DNA of 64,000 nucleotides from the NCBI RefSeq assembly GCF_023278045.1, contig NZ_CP056783.1, positions 1,583,501 through 1,647,500 on the forward strand, in the 5' to 3' direction. The DNA is from Flavobacterium sp. K5-23. Lineage in GTDB: Bacteria; Bacteroidota; Bacteroidia; Flavobacteriales; Flavobacteriaceae. Position numbers and translations under genes: made by a program. Under the pieces are notes generated by a model. That model was given only the letters and a program-made list of their open reading frames with translations, was not told where the DNA came from and ran no database searches. Positions 1-9,300 of the stretch are shown piece by piece (the first letter of the stretch is position 1; each line of letters opens with the position of its first letter).

Positions 1-2
1 AC

Positions 3-398
3 TTGTTTGATAAAGTTGGTCTTTATGATGAGAGTTTGAGAATTGTATCCGATTGGAAGTTTTCTATATTGGCATTATTTAAGTACAACTGTACCTATTT
101 GAAAGTAGATGGTGTGCTTTCTGTTTTTTATTTAGATGGTATTAGTTTTTTAGAAGATAATTCTAAAGAGAGAAATAAAGTCTTAAATGATTATTTTAAG
201 CCGTTTGTTGATGATTATGAAGAGTTTGTCCGTAATAGAAATGAGTTAAATCATAATAAATCAATTTTGCAATCTAATAGATTTAAAATGCTATTTGAAA
301 TTGAAAAAACAAAAGGGGGGATGAAGATTGTTTCACTTTTTTTTAGAATCTATATTATTTTTTTCTCAAAGGAAAAAATAAAAGATGTTTTGAATTAA
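3..398 (+). CDS. Glycosyltransferase family 2, C-terminal part (cut by window edge)
   Basis: This is the last 131 codons of a gene that begins before the window; the first in-frame codon is an ordinary Leu, not a start. The visible part begins with FDKVGLYDE followed by a SDW segment, which resembles the acceptor-binding region after the catalytic core in GT2 (GT-A fold) enzymes. The nucleotide-binding half is missing. The tail is basic with a hydrophobic stretch (IVSLFFRIYIIFF) that may touch the membrane. It would transfer a sugar to a lipid-linked oligosaccharide at the inner face of the cytoplasmic membrane. The following genes are also glycosyltransferases, which supports the call. Donor and acceptor cannot be read from the sequence. 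Confidence 0.65.
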   Translation: MFDKVGLYDESLRIVSDWKFSILALFKYNCTYLKVDGVLSVFYLDGISFLEDNSKERNKVLNDYFKPFVDDYEEFVRNRNELNHNKSILQSNRFKMLFEIEKTKGGMKIVSLFFRIYIIFFSKEKIKDVLN

Positions 399-506
399 TA
401 AGATAGTATGATGTCATACTTATTCTTAATCTAATAAAGGAATTTTCGATTATAGTTTTATTCTTTACATATATCATTTGTAAAGTAAAAAAAATAAAAA
501 AGATTT

Positions 507-1559
507 ATGAAAGTGTTTATACCCCATCATAAGGTTTTAAATATTTATTTTGATGAAATAAATAAATATGCAACAATTGATTATATATATGGGAAGCTGG
601 AAGATTATAAACCTAATTATGAGATTGTAAATATTCAGTTTCCTGAAGCTATTTTTGCTTTTAAAGTACCTACAAAAGAACAATTAATTGATTTAGAAGA
701 ACTTTTTTTAATCTGGAAAATAAAATCAAAAATTGTTCTAACATTAAATGATATAGAGTCACACTATGATAAAGGTAATAAGTTTAGCACTTTGTTCAAA
801 TTATTGTATAAATATGCTGATGGAGTTATTCATTTAGGCAACTACTCATTAAATAAATATCAATCTATTTTTGCAGAAAAATGTAGGCATAAGTTAATTA
901 ATCATCCATTATATGATAGCCTTTTGAATACTAAGGAAGTCTTTGATTTTCAAGATAAGTTTAAAGTAGATTTTCAAGATAAATATGTTGTTTCTGCTAT
1001 TGGTAGTTTTAGGTCAATGGAAGAAGTTAGGCTATTATTGGCAATTTTCAATAAAATTCCTGTAAAAAATAAATTTTTAGTAGTGCCTAATATGCTGCAA
1101 TTTGTAAAACCTAAATATTTTAGACCCTATCGTTTTAGGAATATTTATAAATATATTTCTGAAAAAATAATTTGCTTCCCTTTAAAAAAGGAACAGTATT
1201 TTTTTGACAATCGATTTTTAGAATATGGATATATGACTGATTTAGTTCGGAATTCTTCACTTATTATTATTCCAAGGATTAAAAATTTAAATTCGGGGAA
1301 TTTATTTCTAGGCTTAACTTACGACAAGCCAATGGTAATACCTAAAATTGGGAATTTAACCGAAGTAGCGGAGTATTTTGATTTACCAACGCTTGATTTG
1401 AAAAAGAGAAATTACAATGAAGTTTTGTCGATCGTAACGGATGAAAAAATAAATAAAATTTTCAAAAGTAATGAATATCTAAATAAAAAAGAACAATTTC
1501 ACCCCAAGAAAATTTCAAAAGAATATGAAAGTTTTTTCAAGACCTTAGGAGGGATATAA
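507..1559 (+). CDS. Putative GT-B fold glycosyltransferase
   Basis: A 350-residue protein with no signal peptide or membrane segment. The N-terminal half has alternating hydrophobic strands like a Rossmann domain, including a KIVLTLNDIESH segment. The C-terminal half contains LVRNSSLIIIPR followed by NSGNLFLGLTYDKPMVIPKIG, which resembles the donor-binding region of GT4-like enzymes where a conserved Gly-rich/Glu loop holds the nucleotide sugar. The classic EX7E motif is not obvious, so the family is uncertain. It lies in a run of glycosyltransferases, 31 bases before the next gene. The start ATG at 507 follows an A-rich leader. Role in building the surface glycan repeat unit is inferred from context. 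Confidence 0.55.
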   Translation: MKVFIPHHKVLNIYFDEINKYATIDYIYGKLEDYKPNYEIVNIQFPEAIFAFKVPTKEQLIDLEELFLIWKIKSKIVLTLNDIESHYDKGNKFSTLFKLLYKYADGVIHLGNYSLNKYQSIFAEKCRHKLINHPLYDSLLNTKEVFDFQDKFKVDFQDKYVVSAIGSFRSMEEVRLLLAIFNKIPVKNKFLVVPNMLQFVKPKYFRPYRFRNIYKYISEKIICFPLKKEQYFFDNRFLEYGYMTDLVRNSSLIIIPRIKNLNSGNLFLGLTYDKPMVIPKIGNLTEVAEYFDLPTLDLKKRNYNEVLSIVTDEKINKIFKSNEYLNKKEQFHPKKISKEYESFFKTLGGI

Positions 1560-1590
1560 AGTGTATTTTTATATTTAAAAATAAATTAGA

Positions 1591-2493
1591 ATGTTAGTAT
1601 CTGTAATAATACCTTGTTACAATCAAGGAAATTTTTTAAACGAAACCTTAGAGTCTGTTTATAAACAAACATATTCAGACTGGGAATGCATTATAGTTGA
1701 TGATGGTAGTATAGATAATACTATGGAAATTGCTCAATCATGGGTGTCAAACGACAAAAGATTTAAATATTATAACAAAGAAAATGGAGGTGTAAGTAGT
1801 GCAAGAAATTATGGAATAGAATTAGCGCAGGGAGAATTTCTTCAGTTTTTAGATTCAGATGATATTTTGGACATGAAAAAAATCGAAATTTCAATAAATC
1901 TATTAAAATTGCCAAAAAATAGTGAAGTACAAATGGTGATTTCTAATTTTAAGATGATTTCATCAGATTCGAAGGAATTTTATCCGGCATTTTGTGAATT
2001 GACATACGAATCATTATCATTTGAAAATTTTTTATATAATTTTTTTTCAATTCAAATACAATGCGGTTTCTTTGATGTGAAATTGTTTGAGAGCATAAAA
2101 TTTCCTGAAAACTTATCAGCTCAAGAAGATTGGGTTGTGTGGGTTCATCTTTTTAAGAATAAGCCCAATTACATTTTTAAAAATTTACCTTTAGCATATT
2201 ATAGAATTAATCCTACTGGAAGAATGATGACAATGGGTGCAGATGATAATCAGATTAAGGTTTTAGATTCTTTGAAAGAAATACTAACATACCACCAATA
2301 TCACCAGTTTTCTGTTCATTTAATGAGTAAATACTATGATTCAACAAAACTATTTAGAAATAATTTGACATTAGTAAAAACATCTAACACTTATAAAGCT
2401 GGATTAATAATAAAAAAAGTTCTGAATAAAGTTGGGATGTTGAAACTTGCTAAAGAAATTTTCAAAAAAATTCTAAAATTTAAAACAAGATAG
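1591..2493 (+). CDS. Glycosyltransferase family 2 (GT-A)
   Basis: A 300-residue GT2 enzyme. It opens with VSVIIPCYNQGNFLNETLESV, interrupted here by nothing unusual, then the nucleotide-binding DDGS at residues 37-40, GGVSSARNYGI near 66-76, and the metal-binding DSDD at 88-91. A later EDW motif (residues near 179) fits the catalytic base region. No membrane segment is seen. GT2 enzymes of this type invert the anomeric centre while adding one sugar from a nucleotide donor to a polyprenyl-linked glycan in the cytoplasm. It stands between two other glycosyltransferases in the locus. Donor sugar is not deducible. Confidence 0.85.
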   Translation: MLVSVIIPCYNQGNFLNETLESVYKQTYSDWECIIVDDGSIDNTMEIAQSWVSNDKRFKYYNKENGGVSSARNYGIELAQGEFLQFLDSDDILDMKKIEISINLLKLPKNSEVQMVISNFKMISSDSKEFYPAFCELTYESLSFENFLYNFFSIQIQCGFFDVKLFESIKFPENLSAQEDWVVWVHLFKNKPNYIFKNLPLAYYRINPTGRMMTMGADDNQIKVLDSLKEILTYHQYHQFSVHLMSKYYDSTKLFRNNLTLVKTSNTYKAGLIIKKVLNKVGMLKLAKEIFKKILKFKTR

Positions 2494-2569
2494 CCTGAAA
2501 AAATGGTGTTTTTTTTATAAACTTAAGGCAAAATGATCAATGTTTTTAATTTTATAACAATACAAATTT

Positions 2570-3418
2570 ATGATTTCAATAATTATTTGTTCTAGAGATT
2601 TACACCTATATGATAAGGTCGAAAAAAGTATAAAAAAAACAATTGGTTCAATAACGTATGAGATTATAAAAATTGATAACTCAATTGACAATATATCTAT
2701 AACTAAGGCATATAATTTGGGTATTGATAAATCAAAATATGAACATTTATTGTTTGTTCATGAAGATATTTTATTCCATACAAATAATTGGGGTGATATT
2801 TTGATAAATATTTTTAAAAAGAATAGTAACATTGGATTGATTGGTATTGCTGGAGCTAAATATAAAAGTAAATATCCTAGTGCATTTTGGCATACAGAAA
2901 CAAGTATGATAAAATTAAATTTGATACAACATTATAATTGTAAAAAAAGTAGTTTACATACAATTGGTTTTGAAAATGATGATTTTGAAGATGTAGTTGT
3001 TTTGGATGGTGTATTTATGGCATTAAATAAAAAATTGAATGTACGATTTAACGAGGAAATTTTAGGATTTCATTGTTATGACTCAGCGATATGTATAGAT
3101 GTTTTAGAGATTAAACGTAAAATTATTGTCACGAATGAAATTTTAATTGAACATTTTTCTATTGGAAATACAGATTTAAAATTTGTAAATTCACTAATAA
3201 AATTTCATGAATTATATAAAAGAAAATTACCTAAATATTTAACCTCTAGTTCAAAAATTAATGATGTAATTGCTCTAAAAAAGTTTTTAGAAATTTGTTT
3301 GCAAAATAGATTTATTCCATATAATTTTTGGATAAAATATATGATTTTTAATTTATTTGATAAACTAAACTATAATTTATTAAAATTATTAATTCATAAA
3401 AAATTAAAAAAAAACTGA
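2570..3418 (+). CDS. Glycosyltransferase of the GT2 superfamily (Glyco_tranf_2_5-like)
   Basis: A 282-residue protein starting MISIIICSRD, then KIDNS where canonical GT2 proteins have DDGS, and FVHEDI at residues 62-67 in place of the usual DXD. This N-terminal pattern, with HED as the metal/nucleotide site, resembles the Glyco_tranf_2_5 (StrF-like) branch of the superfamily. A VLDGVFMAL segment follows, typical of the second substrate-binding region. The gene is extremely AT-rich even for this locus, with long Lys/Asn/Ile runs, which hints at a separate origin from the flanking genes. It lies 13 bases before the next glycosyltransferase, so the two are probably co-transcribed. Confidence 0.65.
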   Translation: MISIIICSRDLHLYDKVEKSIKKTIGSITYEIIKIDNSIDNISITKAYNLGIDKSKYEHLLFVHEDILFHTNNWGDILINIFKKNSNIGLIGIAGAKYKSKYPSAFWHTETSMIKLNLIQHYNCKKSSLHTIGFENDDFEDVVVLDGVFMALNKKLNVRFNEEILGFHCYDSAICIDVLEIKRKIIVTNEILIEHFSIGNTDLKFVNSLIKFHELYKRKLPKYLTSSSKINDVIALKKFLEICLQNRFIPYNFWIKYMIFNLFDKLNYNLLKLLIHKKLKKN

Positions 3419-3430
3419 CATAAAGATAAG

Positions 3431-4366
3431 ATGAGTTTAGTTTCTATAATATTACCAAGCTATAACCATGCAAAGTTTTTAAAAAAACGTTTGAAAAGCA
3501 TACAGGACCAAACTTTTAAAGATTGGGAACTAATAATTATTGATGATTGTTCTTCTGATGAAAGTGTATTCATTATAAATGAATTTATAAAAAGCCATCC
3601 TGCAATGAAAATCAAACATTTTATTGTTAACGAAACCAATTCGGGAAGTGGTTATAAATCCTGGCAAAAGGGGATTGTGCTTGCTGAAACTGATTACATC
3701 TGGTTAGCAGAAACCGATGATTATTCCGAACCTTTTTTTTTAGAAGAATCATTAGGTATCTTAGAAAAAAATAGCAATATTCCTTTGGTGTTTTGTACAA
3801 GTAATTATGTAGATGAGAATAATAAGTTTTTATATGATAGCAGAAAAAGAACATCTCCTCTAGGCATCTCTGAAGATACTTTCGGGGTAATAAAAAACGA
3901 AATCATTATAAACAGTTTTCCGTTTAATTCATTTATAACTAACGGCAGCAGTGTTGTGTTTAGAAAGCCGATTACTGCTATACCTGTTGAATTATTCCGA
4001 AACAGGCAGATGTCGGACTTATTTTTGTGGACTTGGCTCATTCAAAAACAGGATATTGCTTTTTTGAATAAAAAGTTGAACAATTTTAGACGACACGCTG
4101 ATTCAACAACAACTAAAATAGATTTATATCAACGAGAAACTTTGTATACAGAATTTGTAGACTATTTGAATTTTTATCCCAATACTAAAAAAAACGAATT
4201 ATTATTTGCAAAATTCGTTAAAGAGTATTGGATAATCCAATTAAAGAAAGGACATTTTTCCATACAATGGTTAAGAGGTTTAAAAAACTATAATTTTTTC
4301 ACATTACGAACAAAACTGATGGTACATTTGTTTAGGTTTGTACTTTCTAAACTATATTTTTTTTAA
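3431..4366 (+). CDS. Glycosyltransferase family 2 (GT-A)
   Basis: A 311-residue GT2 protein: VSIILPSYNHAKFL at residues 4-17, DDCS at 38-41 (the DDxS nucleotide site) and ETDD at 94-97 as the DXD-like metal site. The stretch IWLAETDDYSEP is characteristic of bacterial glycan-assembly GT2 enzymes. A C-terminal hydrophobic stretch (LFRFVLSKLYFF) may associate with the membrane. Its stop codon lies 7 bases before the ATG of the next GT2 gene, so the pair is almost certainly one transcriptional unit. Sugar specificity cannot be stated. Confidence 0.83.
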   Translation: MSLVSIILPSYNHAKFLKKRLKSIQDQTFKDWELIIIDDCSSDESVFIINEFIKSHPAMKIKHFIVNETNSGSGYKSWQKGIVLAETDYIWLAETDDYSEPFFLEESLGILEKNSNIPLVFCTSNYVDENNKFLYDSRKRTSPLGISEDTFGVIKNEIIINSFPFNSFITNGSSVVFRKPITAIPVELFRNRQMSDLFLWTWLIQKQDIAFLNKKLNNFRRHADSTTTKIDLYQRETLYTEFVDYLNFYPNTKKNELLFAKFVKEYWIIQLKKGHFSIQWLRGLKNYNFFTLRTKLMVHLFRFVLSKLYFF

Positions 4367-4373
4367 TCTATAT

Positions 4374-5237
4374 ATGCAACAACCATTAGTCAGTGTAATT
4401 ATTACTACCTATAATCGAGATAAATATCTCGAGGAGGCAATCTGTAGTGTCGTTAATCAAACATATTCCAATATTGAGGTTTTAGTAATTGACGATGGTT
4501 CAGTCAAAAACTATGCAGAGCAAATTTGCGCTAAATATTCAAATTGTACTTACCATTATAAAATAAACGGAGGTTTGTCTTCAGCTCGTAATTGCGGAAT
4601 TGAAAAAACCAATGGGGAATTTATTGCTTTTTTGGACGACGATGATTTTTGGCATCCTACAAAAATTGTAAAACAGGTTCTAGTTTTACTTGAAAACCCC
4701 AATATTGATTGTGTTCACTCTTCTGCGGCTGTGGTTGACGAAAAGTCAAACCCTACAGGAATTTATATTGGAGCAGCACAAAACAAAGTTCATAAACGTT
4801 CAGGATATGTTTTTTGGAATGCCTTGGGTTGTTGGGTAGTGAAATCCCCAACTCCCTTAATCCGAAAAAAAGTATTCAAATTCGACATGATGTTTGATGA
4901 AAACATTATGGTAGGTGAAGATATTGATTTTTACCAGCGCATATTCTATCGTCATAAAGTGCATTATGTCAATGAACCACTTGCTTTTTATAGGGAGTAT
5001 GATGACGCAAGACGACTTTCTTTACAGAGAGAAAAGTTCGTTGGAATAGAAAAGAAAATGTTTTTAAATTTTAAAAAGATGGGAATTAAAAATCCATTTA
5101 CTTTACACTTAATCGCAGTTAAACTTTTGAAAAAAGCAATCAAAGAGAATAATTCTTTATATTTTGAGGCAAAAAAAACAATCTCAAGTATAAATATTTA
5201 TTTTCGACCTCGTTATTTTTTGAATCGCTATTTTTGA
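4374..5237 (+). CDS. Glycosyltransferase family 2 (GT-A)
   Basis: I chose the ATG at 4374 (MQQPLVSVIITTYN) over an in-frame TTG at 4338 that lies inside the previous gene, because GT2 proteins begin a few residues before the VSVII strand. The 287-residue protein has DDGS at 40-43, GGLSSARN at 66-73 and a DDDD metal site at 88-91. A later GEDIDFYQRI motif fits the catalytic acid/base region. Its 3' end is partly repeated, in decayed form, at about 7177-7290 downstream of the GT32 gene, showing that this enzyme once had a paralogue or that the locus was rearranged around it. Confidence 0.85.
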   Translation: MQQPLVSVIITTYNRDKYLEEAICSVVNQTYSNIEVLVIDDGSVKNYAEQICAKYSNCTYHYKINGGLSSARNCGIEKTNGEFIAFLDDDDFWHPTKIVKQVLVLLENPNIDCVHSSAAVVDEKSNPTGIYIGAAQNKVHKRSGYVFWNALGCWVVKSPTPLIRKKVFKFDMMFDENIMVGEDIDFYQRIFYRHKVHYVNEPLAFYREYDDARRLSLQREKFVGIEKKMFLNFKKMGIKNPFTLHLIAVKLLKKAIKENNSLYFEAKKTISSINIYFRPRYFLNRYF

Positions 5238-5545
5238 TAATTACTAAGCTAATTAGATTGACAAGTAAATTTGTAATGATTGCGTTTTACTATAAAATTT
5301 ATTCTTAAATCAGGCTTACTTTACTCGAAATATAGATTGAAAAAAGTAATTAAAAATTCCCGATAATTTTCTAATACATACTAATAAAACCAGAGAAAAC
5401 ATTTTTTATATTAAAAATCAAAAGCAGCATTGTAGTATAATTAATCTGGAAATAATTATAAATTAGGATGCCTATCAAAATTGTTGCAGTAAATGTTTTT
5501 AATTTAGGAAAGTTATATTATTCGCAAAAAGTAAACTAATACCAT
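5238..5545. other. Non-coding gap inside glycan locus
   Basis: About 300 AT-rich bases with no convincing gene. The longest ATG-started frame near 5468 encodes only 23 codons and I do not support it. No terminator hairpin or canonical TAnnTTTG promoter is clear. Given the decayed gene fragment found downstream of the next two genes, this gap may be degraded coding sequence, but I could not recognise any family in it. Confidence 0.4.
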
Positions 5546-6277
5546 ATGATTTTTTTTAAAAATGTTTGCGTTTTCATTCTGTTGAATGTTATGCGCAAAT
5601 TAGGCAGAGGAAAGTATCTCACAAGTAAGGTATTTTCAAGTAAGAGAATATTAGAAAGAAATTTTCCGAAATCTACAAATTTTAATTTTGTTCAAGTTGG
5701 AGCTAATGACGGGGTCAGTTTTGATAGTTTATATGAAATAGTTGTTAATAGAAAATCGAGTGGTCTAGTGATTGAGCCTATAAAAGAATATTTCGACGTA
5801 TTAGTTCTTAATTATATAGAATTTGAAAATATTGTTAAAGAAAATAAGGCTGTTCATCCAACAGAAAAGGAGTTTCCCATCTATAAGGTTAAAAAGGAAG
5901 CATATGATAAATATCCTGATTGGGCAAAAGGGATAGCCTCTTTTAATCCGAGCCATCATGAAGCATTGAATATTGAAACTTCTGATATATTTGAAGTCTT
6001 AGTGGTGTGTGATCACTTAATGAATATAATTAATCAAAATGTTGAAAATAAAGAAATAGATTATTTTCAAGTGGATACTGAAGGGTTTGATTATGAAGTT
6101 ATAAAAATGATTAACTTTAAATTAATCAAGCCTAAAATTTTAAAATTTGAAAGTGTTAGTTTATCTGTAGAGGATATTAATTCGGTAAATAATCTGTTAA
6201 AAATGCAAGATTATTATATTTTTAAAGAAGGTAATGACGTTGTTGCAGTCGATTTGAAGAAAGTTAGATTACTATGA
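5546..6277 (+). CDS. FkbM-family SAM-dependent methyltransferase
   Basis: A 243-residue protein with the SAM-binding FVQVGANDGVSFD segment (residues 48-60), an acidic strand end IEP about 25 residues later, and FQVDTEGFDYEVI near residue 170, the DtEGfd signature of FkbM methyltransferases. Members O-methylate sugar hydroxyls; in glycan loci they cap or decorate a residue of the repeat unit. The first 20 residues are hydrophobic (FKNVCVFILLNVM) but lack a cleavage site, so membrane association rather than export is likely. Its stop overlaps the start of the GT32 gene by 4 bases (ATGA), a sign of translational coupling. Confidence 0.82.
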   Translation: MIFFKNVCVFILLNVMRKLGRGKYLTSKVFSSKRILERNFPKSTNFNFVQVGANDGVSFDSLYEIVVNRKSSGLVIEPIKEYFDVLVLNYIEFENIVKENKAVHPTEKEFPIYKVKKEAYDKYPDWAKGIASFNPSHHEALNIETSDIFEVLVVCDHLMNIINQNVENKEIDYFQVDTEGFDYEVIKMINFKLIKPKILKFESVSLSVEDINSVNNLLKMQDYYIFKEGNDVVAVDLKKVRLL

Positions 6278-7083
6278 TTGATAAAATTATTCATTATTGT
6301 TGGTTTGGAGGCAATAGAAAACCAGAGTTGGTTAGAGATTGTATTAAATCTTGGAAAAAGCATTTGCCGGATTATAAAATTATAGAGTGGAATGAAAAAA
6401 ATTCCGATTTGTCCCATCCATTCGTTCAACATGCATATAAAATGAAAAAATGGGCTTTTGTAGCCGATTATGTAAGACTTACAGTTTTATATGAAAAAGG
6501 AGGATTGTATTTAGATACCGATATGTTGGTTTTGAAGCCACTTGATTCTTTTTTAAAAAATGATTGTTTCTTTGGAGCAGAAGATAATAATTACATAAAT
6601 TGTGCGATAATTGGAGCAAAAAAAAACAATGAACTTATTGAGAAATGTCTTTTAAAATATGATTTAGTCGATGTTAATAAGGATATTAATTGGTTACAAT
6701 TTACAATACCAATAATTATCACTGATGTCTTTAGGTTTAAATACGGATATAAGAATGGTTTTGATAATGATATCGTTAAAATTAATAATGTTGTAATTTA
6801 TCCAACGATTTATTTTTATCCTTTTCCATATAGTTGTAAAAATGATATACTTAATTTAAAAAAATATATCCGCTTAGAAAGTTATACTGTTCATTTATGG
6901 GTTAGCTCATGGTTGCCACACAGTGAGTTTCATTACATAAGGGCTAGAGAATATTCAAAGGGGTTAAGACTTGTCTTTAATAATTTATTGCTAGGTAAAA
7001 TAAATCTTAAATACATAAGAAAATTAGCTTCGTCAGTAAAGCAATCATTTATGAAAAAATCCATTGACACAACTTTCTCATAA
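6274..7083 (+). CDS. Glycosyltransferase family 32 (Gly_transf_sug / DXD type)
   Basis: A 269-residue protein starting with MIDKIIHYCWFGG, the conserved strand of capsular-polysaccharide GT32 enzymes, then ADYVRLTVLYEKGGLYLDTDM with the DXD motif DTD at residues 81-83. W-SW-HSEFH near residue 210 matches the conserved C-terminal His region (HLWVSSWLPHSEF). These enzymes use a nucleotide sugar with a divalent metal in the cytoplasm. It starts within the FkbM gene (4-base overlap), so the methyltransferase and this enzyme probably act on the same residue. Confidence 0.85.
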   Translation: MIDKIIHYCWFGGNRKPELVRDCIKSWKKHLPDYKIIEWNEKNSDLSHPFVQHAYKMKKWAFVADYVRLTVLYEKGGLYLDTDMLVLKPLDSFLKNDCFFGAEDNNYINCAIIGAKKNNELIEKCLLKYDLVDVNKDINWLQFTIPIIITDVFRFKYGYKNGFDNDIVKINNVVIYPTIYFYPFPYSCKNDILNLKKYIRLESYTVHLWVSSWLPHSEFHYIRAREYSKGLRLVFNNLLLGKINLKYIRKLASSVKQSFMKKSIDTTFS

Positions 7084-7176
7084 ATAATTAAATCTCTTGA
7101 TAAGAAAAAAGTTTTGCCACAGACTTATTGTTTGTTGAAAATATTTGAGAGGGAGAAGATGCGTGTTTTTATGCAA

Positions 7177-7290
7177 GTGAAACTTTTGAAAAAAAGGCAC
7201 TTAAAAAAATAATTCTTTTTATCAATGAGGTAAAAAATTATCTCAGAATAAATACTTACTTTCACTGCTGATATTATTTGAATCGCTAAA
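7177..7290 (+). pseudogene. Decayed 3' end of a GT2 glycosyltransferase gene
   Basis: These bases align with the last ~115 bases of the GT2 gene at 4374-5237 (about 5118-5230). Shared blocks include the reading of AAACTTTTGAAAAAA, ATAATTCTTT and ATTTGAATCGCTA. Read in the same frame it gives VKLLKKRHLKK...INTYFH and then a stop, against VKLLKKAIKEN...INIYF in the intact gene. No start, nucleotide-binding or metal-binding region remains upstream. It is therefore a dead remnant of a second copy or of a gene replaced by the FkbM/GT32 pair. The rest of 7084-7336 holds nothing else I recognise. Confidence 0.65.
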
Positions 7291-7336
7291 ACTGTTGAAT
7301 AAATTGAATGAAATTAAAAATAGGTAAAGAATTTTT

Positions 7337-8278
7337 ATGCAAATCTGTTATATAATATTAGCTCATAGATATCCGAGTCAGTTAAAACGATTAGTTCAGA
7401 AATTAACTGCTCCTGAATCTTTTTTTTATATTCATATAGATAAAAATGTTTTAATAGATTCTTTTTTGAGTGAATTGGCTGATTCACCAAATGTATGTTT
7501 TATAGAAAACCGCAGAGAAGGAATTTGGGGAGATATCGGAACTGTTAAGGCTACAATCAGCGCTTTAAAGCAAGTATTAAAAGATAAGCGTAGAGGTTAT
7601 TGTATTCTTCTAAGTGGTCAAGATTATCCAATTAAATCAAACGATTGTATTAAATCGTATTTAACATCTAATTTTGGAAATGAATTTATTGACATTTTTC
7701 CATTGCCAACAAAATATTGGTCGATAGATAGAATGGTAAAATATAAGTTTAATTTATCTTCCAGAAAACAAGATTTTGTACTTGTTGGTTCGATACTGGA
7801 ACCAGAATTTTTTACAAAAAAAACATTTAAGAAAATCTATCAGTCAATTAAAGTTGGTCATTATGATTCTATATTAAAAATCTTTAAAAAAAGGAGATAT
7901 CCAGACTATATTAAGCCATTTGGAGGAAGTCAATGGTGGGCTTTGACAACACAAACGACTGAAAAAGTTATCGACTTTGTTGTGAAAAATCCTGATTATG
8001 TTGACTATCATGTATATTCATTAATTCCTGATGAAATGTTTTTTCAGTCAATTATTATGTATTTAGTGGAGAAGAAAAATGATATTAAAATCATGCCATT
8101 TCTTTCGTATGCTAACTGGGAAAAAAAGAATTGTGATTTGCCAGTTACATTTACTTCTGCAGATTTTGAAGAATTAAGTTCTCAACCTAATTCTAAATTG
8201 TTTGCAAGGAAATTTGATATTAGTATTGATGTGGAGATTTTAGATAAAATAGATACCTTTCATTCTCAAAGAAATTAA
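7337..8278 (+). CDS. GT14 beta-1,6-N-acetylglucosaminyltransferase-like (Branch family)
   Basis: A 313-residue protein beginning MQICYIILAHRYPSQLKRLV, then FYIHIDKN near residues 30-37 and ILLSGQDYPI near 95-104, the three hallmark segments of the Branch/core-2 (GT14) family. GGSQWWALT near residue 195 and PDEMFFQ near 233 match the conserved acceptor and catalytic-Glu region. In bacteria these enzymes add GlcNAc or xylose-type branches to surface glycans. No membrane segment is visible. The next gene starts 4 bases after its stop, so they are in one operon. Confidence 0.85.
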   Translation: MQICYIILAHRYPSQLKRLVQKLTAPESFFYIHIDKNVLIDSFLSELADSPNVCFIENRREGIWGDIGTVKATISALKQVLKDKRRGYCILLSGQDYPIKSNDCIKSYLTSNFGNEFIDIFPLPTKYWSIDRMVKYKFNLSSRKQDFVLVGSILEPEFFTKKTFKKIYQSIKVGHYDSILKIFKKRRYPDYIKPFGGSQWWALTTQTTEKVIDFVVKNPDYVDYHVYSLIPDEMFFQSIIMYLVEKKNDIKIMPFLSYANWEKKNCDLPVTFTSADFEELSSQPNSKLFARKFDISIDVEILDKIDTFHSQRN

Positions 8279-8282
8279 AAAA

Positions 8283-9299
8283 ATGCGAGTAGGATTCAAC
8301 CCCAATAAAGATAAGATCCAAGAGCCTAATGATTTTTTTCATCAGGTTATCATTCCTATTTATATACCCAACCAAGAGGGGTATTTTAAGGATAGTTTTC
8401 AAATTCTGCGATTTTGTTTGGAGTCGCTTTTTAAAACTTGTCATAGTCAAACTTATATTACTGTTGTAAATAATGGAAGTTGCGATGTTGTCGTGCAATT
8501 CCTGCAGCAACTTTTGAGTGAAAAAAAAATACATGAGCTTATCCATTCTACAAATATTGGTTATGTAAATGCGATGCTTAAAGGCATTGTCGGACATGAT
8601 TTTCAGATAGTTACTACAAGTGATGCTGATGTTTTGTTTTTAAATGATTGGCAAAAAGAATCTTATAAATTGTTTGATACTTTTCCAAAAGCTGGAGCCA
8701 TATGTCCAACACCATCTTCAAAAACTTTGAAGTTTTATTCTTATAACCAAATGTTTGATTGTATATTCTCAAAAAAAATGAAATTTACAATTGTAAAAAA
8801 CCCTAATGCTATGCGTAATTTTGCCTCAAGCATTGGGAATCCTAATTTTTATAATGAATTTCATCTGAATAAATTTTTAACAGTTACTAACAACAATATA
8901 AAAGCAGTTGTAGGTGCAGGCCATTATATAGTAACGTATAAGGGATGTATATTTATTAATCTTACAGAAAAATATTCTGGTTTTGTTTTAGGTGGAGGAA
9001 GTGATGATCTTTTGGATAAACCTGTCGTGAAACAAGGCTATTGGAGAATTGCTACAGAATATAATTACACCTACCATATGGGTAATATTATTGAACCATG
9101 GATGGCAGAAAAATTTAACATGATAGAAGATCAAAGTAATCTTTTATTAGAAAAACCAAGCTTAAAACAAATCAATCAAAATGAGATTGCTAATTTTATT
9201 AAAGAAAAGATTTTCATGAGATTTTTAATTATTAAGCCAGTTTGGAATTTGTTTTTAAAATATAAAGGATTATCAAACGAAGAAGCTAACCATTATTAA
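8283..9299 (+). CDS. Glycosyltransferase family 2-like
   Basis: A 338-residue GT-A protein with a longer N-terminus than its neighbours: the first strand VIIPIYIPN begins near residue 22, VVNNGS at 61-66 takes the place of DDGS, and TSDADVLFL at 112-120 carries the DXD site. Another conserved piece is NIGYVNAMLKGI (91-102). Such enzymes form glycosidic bonds during repeat-unit assembly. The gene is tightly packed between the GT14 gene (4-base gap) and the acyltransferase gene (1-base gap), so translational coupling is likely. The sugar is unknown. Confidence 0.75.
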   Translation: MRVGFNPNKDKIQEPNDFFHQVIIPIYIPNQEGYFKDSFQILRFCLESLFKTCHSQTYITVVNNGSCDVVVQFLQQLLSEKKIHELIHSTNIGYVNAMLKGIVGHDFQIVTTSDADVLFLNDWQKESYKLFDTFPKAGAICPTPSSKTLKFYSYNQMFDCIFSKKMKFTIVKNPNAMRNFASSIGNPNFYNEFHLNKFLTVTNNNIKAVVGAGHYIVTYKGCIFINLTEKYSGFVLGGGSDDLLDKPVVKQGYWRIATEYNYTYHMGNIIEPWMAEKFNMIEDQSNLLLEKPSLKQINQNEIANFIKEKIFMRFLIIKPVWNLFLKYKGLSNEEANHY

Positions 9300-9300
9300 T

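Noticed and set aside
3627-3854. Minus-strand frames inside glycosyltransferase genes
   Set aside because: They are antisense to clear GT2 coding sequence and rich in residues produced by AT-biased codons.
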